From positions 124,001-188,000 of the forward strand of contig NZ_JAFIBY010000009.1 of the NCBI RefSeq assembly GCF_017832355.1: a stretch of DNA of 64,000 nt, given 5' to 3'. Source of the stretch: Serratia sp. PL17. Its GTDB lineage: Bacteria; Pseudomonadota; Gammaproteobacteria; Enterobacterales; Enterobacteriaceae. Positions within the stretch are counted from its first letter, which is position 1, and each line of letters begins with the position of its first letter. Below, in pieces: positions 17,331-25,198 of the stretch. The notes under the pieces were generated by a model that had not been told where the DNA came from, made no database searches, and saw only the letters and a program-made list of their open reading frames with translations. Made by a program: the position numbers and the translations under genes.

Positions 17331-17791
17331 CGATATTAACCAATATCCGATATCACTTGACGGTATAACATGTAATACCATCACTTCCTTTTAGTCTCTG
17401 TATAGAGATGCAATATTGATAAAATAAACAAACGATAATAACCAAGTTTATATTTTACACGTTAAATTACGCGGCATCTTAACCAACAAACACAGGCTAA
17501 TACCCAGAGAAAAAGCAATGTAGTCTCCCCCCTACAAGATCATCATGGGTCGACTACAGAGAACACATCCTCCGCCGACTATTCGGCATCATGGCCTTTA
17601 CCTTATTATTCAGCAACACGAGAAAGCCTAATACACGCTCGTGAAAACATGAAATATTCGGCTCAATACTTTGGTTTTTTACTGTCAGTTCTTTGCTGCA
17701 CCCTCTGGTTATTTCATGTTTGAAATATTATTTATCTCACCGTTTTAAAAAGCGGAACATTGAAAACTTAAAAAGTATTAAGGAAAGAAAA
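17331..17791 (+). promoter_or_regulatory. Leader/promoter region of the second fimbrial operon
   Basis: 461 bp, AT-rich, no gene. Visible elements: TGTAG (17519-17523) inverted against CTACA (17532-17536) around a C-tract, and an 11-bp perfect inverted repeat AAACATGAAAT (17645-17655) / ATTTCATGTTT (17711-17721) enclosing 55 bp. The ribosome-binding site AAGGAAAG lies just before the pilin ATG at 17792. The region is large for a simple promoter, as usual for regulated fimbriae. Confidence 0.5.
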
Positions 17792-18349
17792 ATGCGTAAG
17801 TCTTTATTCACTCTTGCCCCTGCGGCACTGCTGCTGATGTCTGTTGCAGGTATTTCTAACGCTGCAGACAACGCCGTGATCACCGTTCAGGGCAATATTC
17901 AGGCTGCCACCTGTGATGTGACTTCATCAACCAGCCTACTGGATCTGGGTACCCACAAACCTGCCGCATTTACTGCGGCCGGAGCGAAAACTCCCGTCCC
18001 TGCCAGTACCAAAGGCTTCACTCTGCACTTGTCTAACTGTGACGTAGCAACTGACACCGTGGCACATACCGCCAGCCTGATCATTGACGGCAACACCCTG
18101 TTCGGTAACAACAACATTTTTTCTGACGATGCAACCGGCGGCTACGGCGTGATGTTCAACAAAGCCAGTGAAACTACCTATTTCGATGCCGGTACTGAGA
18201 TTGAAGTGGCGAAAACCAGCGATACCCCGGCGCCAGGCGACCTCAATGGCAAAATATTGTCCATGGAAGCCTCTCTGGCCGGCCTGACTGCCACTCCAGG
18301 TACCGGAAGAATGAAAGCGCCGGTGTCATTCCAATTCGCTTACAACTGA
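17792..18349 (+). CDS. Fimbrial major subunit of the second operon
   Basis: 185-aa secreted pilin starting at ATG 17792 (signal peptide ending ISNAADN). The mature protein has the Cys pair (QAATCDVT and HLSNCDVA) and the C-terminal chaperone-binding end PVSFQFAYN. It is first gene of the second operon and is followed by a stable hairpin, both typical of the major subunit. The sequence is only distantly related to the pilins at the left end of the window, so the operon is a separate fimbrial type. Confidence 0.85.
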   Translation: MRKSLFTLAPAALLLMSVAGISNAADNAVITVQGNIQAATCDVTSSTSLLDLGTHKPAAFTAAGAKTPVPASTKGFTLHLSNCDVATDTVAHTASLIIDGNTLFGNNNIFSDDATGGYGVMFNKASETTYFDAGTEIEVAKTSDTPAPGDLNGKILSMEASLAGLTATPGTGRMKAPVSFQFAYN

Positions 18350-18362
18350 TTGCCTTTTATCA

Positions 18363-18380
18363 GCGGGTCGTCAGACCCGC
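18363..18380 (+). terminator. Intercistronic hairpin after the second-operon major pilin
   Basis: GCGGGTC (18363-18369) and GACCCGC (18374-18380) form a perfect 7-bp GC-rich stem with a 4-nt loop between pilin and chaperone genes. There is no T-run, so it is probably a 3'-stability or partial-termination element favouring pilin mRNA. Confidence 0.5.
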
Positions 18381-18406
18381 TTCACCTGGCAACACAGGAT
18401 ACCCAC

Positions 18407-19126
18407 ATGTCCCGTTTCATTTCACCAGCTCTCTTCGCCACCGCGCTGCTAACCGTATCCGCTGCCACACAGGCGGCAGGGTTTGGCGTCGATGCCACAC
18501 GGTTGATTTACCCGCAGGGTGACGCCAGCATCAGCGCCACAATTCGGAATACGGAGGCCAGCACACCTTATCTGGTCAAGGCAGAAATCAGCCGTTCGGT
18601 TACCCATGCCAAAGCCGCGGTGTTCGATGTCATTCCCCCACTTGTACGCCTGAATGCCGGCAGCACAAACCAATTACGGATTGTCGCGCGAGATGTCTCT
18701 CACCTCCCGTCTGACCGCGAATCGGTGTTCTATTTCCGTACCACCGCCATCCCCGCCAGCCAGCAGCCGGATATGACCGAACAAACGGAACATGCGAAGG
18801 GTATGGTGCGCTTCGGCGTTGGCGCGATAATTAAACTGTTCTACCGCCCGGCAAGCCTGCCAGGCTCCTCGCATGACGCCCAGCGCGACCTGAAATTTTC
18901 ACGAACGGCAAAAGGGATACAGGTAAGTAATGCTTCTCCCTATTTTGTCAGCTTTGCCAGCATCAGTGTGGGTGGAAAAGCCCTCCCATTGTCCACGCCC
19001 GAACAGAAAATGATCGCCCCCTACGCTACCGCAGAATGGGCCATTTCCAGCGTAAAAGGCACCGTGAAATGGAAAACCATTAATGATGGAGGCGGCGTCC
19101 ATGCGTTCAGCCATCAACTCCCGTAA
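18407..19126 (+). CDS. Fimbrial chaperone 1 of the second operon
   Basis: 239-aa PapD-like chaperone, start ATG 18407 (signal peptide to ATQAAGFGV). It has the anchoring Arg (VDATRLIYP), LPSDRESVFYFR, and the Lys-containing IIKLFYRPA. This is the first of three chaperone genes in the operon; it lies between two pilin genes and overlaps the next gene by 26 bp. It may be dedicated to one of the two flanking subunits. Confidence 0.9.
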   Translation: MSRFISPALFATALLTVSAATQAAGFGVDATRLIYPQGDASISATIRNTEASTPYLVKAEISRSVTHAKAAVFDVIPPLVRLNAGSTNQLRIVARDVSHLPSDRESVFYFRTTAIPASQQPDMTEQTEHAKGMVRFGVGAIIKLFYRPASLPGSSHDAQRDLKFSRTAKGIQVSNASPYFVSFASISVGGKALPLSTPEQKMIAPYATAEWAISSVKGTVKWKTINDGGGVHAFSHQLP

Positions 19127-19667
19127 CACGCTGAAACACGGCATAATCTTCATTCTTTCAGGGCTTTTGAGTCCCCAGGCGCAGGCTATTGATCTTAACT
19201 TTTCGGCGGTGCTGACGTCGGGCACCTGCACCTTCGATCTGGATAAAAACACCCTGCCGCTCGGAAGAATTCATCTGAAGGAAATGGCGGCCTCAACCCT
19301 GAAAGCCGTCCAGCCTTTTACGTTGACCGTGAGCCGCTGTACCGGCTCAGTCCCCGGGTTAAAACCGGCCGTGTACGTCAGCGGCGAAGGCATCAATCAG
19401 GCAGGTAAATGGCTGTTTCGCAGCAGTGCGGGCTCAACCGCAACCGGCATGGGCGTCATGCTCGTAAAAAGTGATACCCCTCCCGATTACAGCTATCAGG
19501 CAGTAAAAGATGGCAGCAAATTCGAGCTGGCCGCCTCTGGCGCTGTCCCTGCCGACCAGGACCTGCAGTTCTACGCCGGGCTGACCTGCGGTAATGCGAC
19601 AACCTGCAGCACAGCGACAGCAGGGATCGTCACCGCCCGCATCGTATTCAAACTGGATTTTAACTGA
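19101..19667 (+). CDS. Fimbrial minor subunit of the second operon
   Basis: 188-aa pilin. ATG 19101 sits 8 nt after GGAGG, better placed than ATG 19083, and gives a signal peptide ending SPQAQAIDL. Besides the normal pilin Cys pair (SGTCTFDL and VSRCTGS) it has an extra C-terminal pair (GLTCGNATTCS), unusual for a pilin. The end is ARIVFKLDFN. The start lies inside the 3' end of the chaperone 1 gene, implying translational coupling. It may be a minor or terminating subunit. Confidence 0.78.
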   Translation: MRSAINSRNTLKHGIIFILSGLLSPQAQAIDLNFSAVLTSGTCTFDLDKNTLPLGRIHLKEMAASTLKAVQPFTLTVSRCTGSVPGLKPAVYVSGEGINQAGKWLFRSSAGSTATGMGVMLVKSDTPPDYSYQAVKDGSKFELAASGAVPADQDLQFYAGLTCGNATTCSTATAGIVTARIVFKLDFN

Positions 19668-19674
19668 GGTACAT

Positions 19675-20421
19675 ATGACATCAGGATCCATTCTTTCCCT
19701 CGCGCTTTTTGTCGCTGGGGCAGGCCTGCTGCTGCCTGTAACGAGCAGCGCCGCCAACGGGGAAGCCGACAAGGGCGGTATCAGCCTGAATCAGACCCGG
19801 GTAATCGTTGACGCCAAAGGGAACATAAAAAATCTGACGATAACCAACACCAGTGACAGAACGTTTCTGGTTCAAAGTCGCGTTGCACAGACGCTGGATG
19901 GTGCTCACGCGGCACCTTTCATCGTTACGCCGCCGTTGTTCAGACTCGCCCCGCACAGCAGCCAAATTCTTCGCTTTTTACCGCAGGGAATCTCTTCACT
20001 GCCGGTAGATCGCGAGTCCCTGTTCTCTCTGTCGGTACTGACCATTCCTGCCGGAGAAAACCAAAACGACTCTCAACTTCGTATGTCGGCAGGTATGCGT
20101 TTCGGTCTCAAATTGTTTTATCGCCCGAAGGGCCTGGACGCTCCGACAGAATCACAGATATGTGCGTTGCGATTCACTCAAAGCGCCCAGAACGTCCGTA
20201 TTGAGAACCCGACGGCCTATCACCAGACGCTCGGTACGCTGATCCTGAATGGGGCCCCCGCAGATCTGCAGACACACCCATTAATGCTCCCTCCATACGG
20301 GGTGCTGACTTATCCCACCAAAGTCAATTTAGAGCATATCCGCTGGCAGGCGATTAACGACTACGGGGCTCTTTCCACCTCCTGCCAAAGGTCTCTTAAC
20401 CAGAAACAGGAGACGCTATGA
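19675..20421 (+). CDS. Fimbrial chaperone 2 of the second operon
   Basis: 248-aa PapD-like chaperone, start ATG 19675 behind TGAGG. It has a signal peptide (to TSSAANG), LNQTRVIVD (anchoring Arg), LPVDRESLFSLS and MRFGLKLFYRPKG (anchoring Lys). Its stop overlaps the next chaperone start in an ATGA junction, so chaperones 2 and 3 are translationally coupled. It is clearly distinct in sequence from chaperones 1 and 3, so this is not a recent tandem duplication. Confidence 0.9.
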   Translation: MTSGSILSLALFVAGAGLLLPVTSSAANGEADKGGISLNQTRVIVDAKGNIKNLTITNTSDRTFLVQSRVAQTLDGAHAAPFIVTPPLFRLAPHSSQILRFLPQGISSLPVDRESLFSLSVLTIPAGENQNDSQLRMSAGMRFGLKLFYRPKGLDAPTESQICALRFTQSAQNVRIENPTAYHQTLGTLILNGAPADLQTHPLMLPPYGVLTYPTKVNLEHIRWQAINDYGALSTSCQRSLNQKQETL

Positions 20422-21188
20422 AGCTGACACTGTTGTTCCGCCGTTTAACGGCGTTTTGCTGCCTGGGCCTGATGGCCGGTATTCCTTCCTGTGCACTGGC
20501 CTCAACAGAAAACACGGGCATTACCTTCTACGTACTTCGCGTGATCTACCCAGCAACAGAAAAAAAGGGGGTCACGATGAAGATATACAACAAGACAACC
20601 ACTCCGTATCTGATGCAGTCCCTGATAAGGCCCGTCGATCCCGTGACCGGTGAAGTGAGCATGGATGTGGCGGAAGGTGCGCAAATGCCTTTCATTGTCA
20701 CGCCGCCGCTATCCCGGATGGAACCGGGCGGAGAGCTGGGGCTGCGCATCCGGCGTAACGATGTCGTACTGCCGACAGACCGGGAATCGGTATTTTTCCT
20801 TTCGATGAAAGGGATCCCGGCTCAAATAGCGCCTGAGCAGCGAGTACAAAACGAAACCACCAGTCAAGTCACACTGGCCGTCGTCAACAGCCTCAAAGTG
20901 TTTTATCGCCCTGAAGGGCTGGCTAAACGTGCTGTAGCAGATGTTGCCGGGAAATTACGCTTTCGCCTCAACGGAACTCACCTGACGGCAGAAAACCCGA
21001 CGCCTTACTGGCTCACCTTCTCTCGTCTGAAAGTGGGAGGAACCGCTCTGGATAACACGCAATTGCGACAGATGGTCCCACCGAAAGGGCTGCGGCATTA
21101 CACAGTACCGGAGGGTGTTTCCGGTGCTATCGAGTGGCAACTGATTGATGAAGATGGCTGGGATACTCCCGTGAAACGCCAGAATTGA
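20418..21188 (+). CDS. Fimbrial chaperone 3 of the second operon
   Basis: 256-aa PapD-like chaperone overlapping chaperone 2 by 4 bp. The signal peptide ends near SCALASTEN; TFYVLRVIYP (anchoring Arg), LPTDRESVFFLS and NSLKVFYRPE (anchoring Lys) are present, so all three chaperones look functional. It precedes the usher gene by 58 bp. With two pilins and one adhesin in the operon, each chaperone could serve one subunit. Confidence 0.9.
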   Translation: MKLTLLFRRLTAFCCLGLMAGIPSCALASTENTGITFYVLRVIYPATEKKGVTMKIYNKTTTPYLMQSLIRPVDPVTGEVSMDVAEGAQMPFIVTPPLSRMEPGGELGLRIRRNDVVLPTDRESVFFLSMKGIPAQIAPEQRVQNETTSQVTLAVVNSLKVFYRPEGLAKRAVADVAGKLRFRLNGTHLTAENPTPYWLTFSRLKVGGTALDNTQLRQMVPPKGLRHYTVPEGVSGAIEWQLIDEDGWDTPVKRQN

Positions 21189-21246
21189 CCCTTTTACCGA
21201 CATCGAACCATTGCAGATGAGATGTGATATCCCACTGAGTAACATC

Positions 21247-23838
21247 ATGAAAAAATTACACACTGACACAATATTGCTTCCCATGTTGGCGAGTGTCGCC
21301 CTGATAGCCTATGGCTCGCCGGTGGAAGCCCGCGATTATTTCGACCCTGGGCTATTAACCCTGGCAGGGGGAGAGTTAAAGGATATTGATCTCAGCAGCT
21401 TTGAAAACGCTGACCATATTCCCCCTGGAAGCTATCTGGTCACACTGGTTATTAATCAGACCGACGCCGGCCAGCATACTGTCCATTTCAAGGCGGATGA
21501 CAACGGTAAAGTACAACCGGAACTGACACCCGCACTCCTGCAGGAACTGGGAGTGAATGTTCAGGGCTTACCCGCTTTTAGCAACTTGCCTGCGGATGAA
21601 CCGGTCAGCGATCTGACGTCGTTAATCCCGCAGTCCCGCATTCAGTTCGATTTCACCCAGCTACGCCTGGCATTGAGCATTCCGCAGATCGCGATGCAGC
21701 CTGATAGCCAGGGAAATGTGGATCCTGCGAAATGGGATCATGGCATACCGGCCCTATTGCTGAACTATAACCTTAACGGGGGGCGCAACTGGCAGGACGG
21801 GCAATCAGGCACCGGGAAAAGTGAGCAATCCAGTCTGTTCGCCTTGCTGAGCGGCGGTATCAACCTTGATGCCTGGCGGCTACGCAGCAATATGAGCTGG
21901 ACACGCAACACCCGCGAGCAGGAAGGACAGAGCGGTAGCAGCGAACAGCACACACAATTTTCAAACACCTACCTGATGCGCGATATTCATGCACTGAGGG
22001 CAGAAATACTGGCCGGCGAAAGCTCAACATCCAGTGATGTCTTTGACAGCATTCCCTTTCGGGGAATGAAACTCAGTTCTACGGACGATATGCTGCCCTA
22101 TAACCAGCGCGGTTTTGCGCCTGTGGTTGAGGGGATCGCACAGAGTAACGCCCGGGTCACCGTCAGCCAGAACGGCAACGTTATCTATCAGACCTACGTG
22201 GCGCCTGGGCCGTTCAGCTTCAGCAACCTGAATCAGACAGGACAGGGAGGGGAATTAACCGTCACCGTCACAGAAGCCGACGGTACGGTACATACCCAAA
22301 CACAGGCAATCGCCTCATTGCCGGTCATGCGCAGGGCCGGGAGCCTTAAATATGAGCTGACGGCGGGCCGGTATGACGGCGGCGTCACTGTCGGCTCGCG
22401 GAAAGCCGGGTTTATTTCTGGGACCGCTATTTACGGATTGCCCTGGGACATCACTCTGTACGGCGGCGGATTGCTGGCCGGTGATGACTATAGCTCCGTT
22501 GCCGCAGGTGCAGGGGCATCGCTGGGGCCCCTCGGCGCACTGTCTGCGGACGTCACGACATCCAGTGCAAAGTTACATACACAGGATAACCGTCAGAAAG
22601 GCAACTCCTACCGCATCCGGTATGCCAAAAACCTGCTGAGTACCGGCAGCAGTGTCGATTTGGCGACTTACCGCTATTCAACGCGTAATTTCTATAGTTT
22701 CGCCGACTTCAACAATATGGGCTATCAGCTCAATGAAGATCAGGCACCCTGGACACTCGCACGCCAACGCTCAAACGTTCAACTTAGGCTCAGCCAGCAA
22801 TTGGGAGGATTCGGAGCGGTCTATCTGTCCGCCGCCCGTAATGATTACTGGGGAAGCAAACAGGTCATGAACACCCTATCTGCCGGATATAGCAGCAACT
22901 ACCGAGGTATCAGCTATGGTCTGACGTACAGTGTCGACCGCACCAAAGGCGACGGGAACTGGCCTGAAAACAAACAGTTATTTTTTAACGTCCAGGTTCC
23001 ACTGGATCTGTTCAGTTCATCCCTGTCTTCCGCCAATGCCTATGCAAATTACCAGGCAACCCACGACAACCGGGGTCGAGTCCAGCAACAAGCAGGAATT
23101 AACGGCAACGTGCTGGACAGTCGCCTGTCTTACAGCGTGATGCAGGGCTGGTCGAATAACCCGCAGGACAAGAATACCAGCACCATGAACCTGGGTTACC
23201 AGGGCAGTAAAGGCATTGCCAATGCCGGTTATAGCTACAGTAACACCAGCCGTTCACTGAATATGGGTGCCAGCGGCGCGGTTATAGCGCATCAGGACGG
23301 CGTCACGTTGAGCCAGATGCTGGGCAATTCTGTCGCTATCGTCAGTGCTCCTGGGGCAGAAGGAACCCATCTAACGACCGGTAACGCCGTGACAGACAGC
23401 CGCGGTTTTGCCGTGATGCCTTATCTGTCCAGCTACCAGGCAAACACCATCAGCCTAAACCCGTCAACGCTGCCGGATGATGTGGATATCACCCAATCAA
23501 GCACCACCCTGTACCCCACGAAAGGGGCGGTAGTCATGGCGAAATTTGCCACCAAAGTGGGTTTTCAGGTGCTGATGACGCTGCAACAGCGCAGCGGTAC
23601 CCCGGTACCCTTCGGTGCGATAGCCGCCGTAAATCACGAAGACAAGAGTGACGAGAATACCGGCATCGTCGGCGACGCAGGGCAAGTGTACCTGAGTGGC
23701 CTGCCTGAACAGGGCTCGCTGCAGGTGAAATGGGGTCAGGATGCATCACGTCAGTGTCGCGTGACTTACAACCTGAAGGACCTGCCAGCCCCTTCCGAAC
23801 ACAACCCGGTGCGTAGCCTGACGGCACGCTGCGAATAA
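21247..23838 (+). CDS. Fimbrial outer-membrane usher of the second operon
   Basis: About 863-aa usher. ATG 21247 gives MKKLHTDTILLPMLASVALIA as signal peptide; the frame is open upstream to 21211. N-domain: DYFDPGLLTLAGGELKDIDL. Barrel and plug: VEGIAQSNARVTVSQNGNVIY. C-terminal domain: GAIAAVNHEDKSDENTGIVGDAGQVYLSGL, ending in SLTARCE. It is of normal length and different in sequence from the usher at 1068-3569. It secretes the subunits delivered by the three chaperones. Confidence 0.94.
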   Translation: MKKLHTDTILLPMLASVALIAYGSPVEARDYFDPGLLTLAGGELKDIDLSSFENADHIPPGSYLVTLVINQTDAGQHTVHFKADDNGKVQPELTPALLQELGVNVQGLPAFSNLPADEPVSDLTSLIPQSRIQFDFTQLRLALSIPQIAMQPDSQGNVDPAKWDHGIPALLLNYNLNGGRNWQDGQSGTGKSEQSSLFALLSGGINLDAWRLRSNMSWTRNTREQEGQSGSSEQHTQFSNTYLMRDIHALRAEILAGESSTSSDVFDSIPFRGMKLSSTDDMLPYNQRGFAPVVEGIAQSNARVTVSQNGNVIYQTYVAPGPFSFSNLNQTGQGGELTVTVTEADGTVHTQTQAIASLPVMRRAGSLKYELTAGRYDGGVTVGSRKAGFISGTAIYGLPWDITLYGGGLLAGDDYSSVAAGAGASLGPLGALSADVTTSSAKLHTQDNRQKGNSYRIRYAKNLLSTGSSVDLATYRYSTRNFYSFADFNNMGYQLNEDQAPWTLARQRSNVQLRLSQQLGGFGAVYLSAARNDYWGSKQVMNTLSAGYSSNYRGISYGLTYSVDRTKGDGNWPENKQLFFNVQVPLDLFSSSLSSANAYANYQATHDNRGRVQQQAGINGNVLDSRLSYSVMQGWSNNPQDKNTSTMNLGYQGSKGIANAGYSYSNTSRSLNMGASGAVIAHQDGVTLSQMLGNSVAIVSAPGAEGTHLTTGNAVTDSRGFAVMPYLSSYQANTISLNPSTLPDDVDITQSSTTLYPTKGAVVMAKFATKVGFQVLMTLQQRSGTPVPFGAIAAVNHEDKSDENTGIVGDAGQVYLSGLPEQGSLQVKWGQDASRQCRVTYNLKDLPAPSEHNPVRSLTARCE

Positions 23839-23868
23839 CCCAGCCTGCGGGCATAATGAAAAGCCACG

Positions 23869-24996
23869 ATGAATACTGATATGAAAAAGAATCACGCCAG
23901 AAAAATACGTTACCTGAGCCTGCTCGGCCTTTTCCTTACGGCGCATGCCATGCCCGTTAAGTCCGAAACCATTACGATTGGTAAAGGCTCTGGTGTCGCC
24001 TGGGAAGGACTGCCGTTCGATGTCACGCTCACTGGACCACTGAAAGAAAGTTACCTGGAGCCTGGAATGGGCCTGGCAGCCATCTCAAACGTTTCTCACC
24101 AGTGTATTGGTGACTATAACCTGGTCACATACAACGGTATGAAAGTACTGCAAATCGCGCCAGGTGTCGGCCTGGTTCCCCGCGCCACGGCCACGGCAAG
24201 TTATACCTTTGATCACAATGGACAAATTGAAACCCTGACGGGAACAATCGGACTGCCGAAAACCGAAGCGGATGTCAATGCCGGTGGCACTAATATTAAG
24301 ATTACCAATCCGCTACGTTTTGGAGAGGAAGGCTGGTGCCTGCCGCCACGCATGGAGCGGGTTGCTAATTTTTATCGTCCATCAGTCGACCGGACCGTCA
24401 CAATAAAAGGCACATGGGTATTAGTCACCAATGGTAACCAGACCAGCAGTGAAATCAAACTTCATCCCATGTGGGCAGCCAGTTTTTCCTATACCGGACA
24501 AGGAACCAAGAGTGCGGTAATCCTTCCGTCCACTATTGATTTACGCATCTCCAATCTGGAATGCAATGTCGCGACCCCCACCGCCATTAATTTTGGGGCG
24601 GTTCAACGGAATATATCCAAAGATGCCGAGTTGGCAAAAATGAGTAACCACTTCAACGTTAACTGCACTCAGGATACTGACAGGATCAACGCGAACATTG
24701 GCGTGCAGTTCCGCGCAAAAAGTGGGTTGTATGATGCTTTACCTTCCCAATTATCCCTGCAGCAGGGCGGCGGCTATATTACCGGTGAAATCAGCGGAGT
24801 CACCACGGATGGCATGTGTGGCGGAACGGGTGGGATCACATTTGACAGGACAAAGATTAAGCTGGGCGAAATCAAAGATACTGAGGCTAGCAAGGCATTT
24901 CCAAACCAGATCATCTGGCGCCTCTGCTCGGGGGGAGCGGACCTGCCATCCGGTCAAGTGAATGCCAGCGCTGAAATGCTGGTCACCTATAACTAA
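23869..24996 (+). CDS. Probable tip adhesin of the second operon
   Basis: 375-aa secreted protein (possible start ATG 23869 or ATG 23881; signal peptide to HAMPVKSE). It is twice pilin length. The N-terminal domain (about 28-225) is unlike anything I recognise and holds a Cys pair (SHQCIGD and EEGWCLPP). The C-terminal pilin domain (about 226-375) has NLECNVATP, NVNCTQD and the end SAEMLVTYN. Last gene of the operon with adhesin architecture; the receptor is unknown. Confidence 0.78.
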   Translation: MNTDMKKNHARKIRYLSLLGLFLTAHAMPVKSETITIGKGSGVAWEGLPFDVTLTGPLKESYLEPGMGLAAISNVSHQCIGDYNLVTYNGMKVLQIAPGVGLVPRATATASYTFDHNGQIETLTGTIGLPKTEADVNAGGTNIKITNPLRFGEEGWCLPPRMERVANFYRPSVDRTVTIKGTWVLVTNGNQTSSEIKLHPMWAASFSYTGQGTKSAVILPSTIDLRISNLECNVATPTAINFGAVQRNISKDAELAKMSNHFNVNCTQDTDRINANIGVQFRAKSGLYDALPSQLSLQQGGGYITGEISGVTTDGMCGGTGGITFDRTKIKLGEIKDTEASKAFPNQIIWRLCSGGADLPSGQVNASAEMLVTYN

Positions 24997-25198
24997 GAGA
25001 CGTCGTGGTTGCCGTACGGGAAAAATCCTCCAGCCGGATAAACCTGTTCAGGTCGGAGGATAACAGCGGCCAGCCATCAAGCTGTCATTCTTAACGCGTT
25101 AACCCGGCCTGTGGAAAGATGATTCCGCTGCGGAAACACCGATCTCAACGGCCTATTTAGCGCTTCGCTCAGCGGCCAGCCATTCTCGCAGGCCTTTT

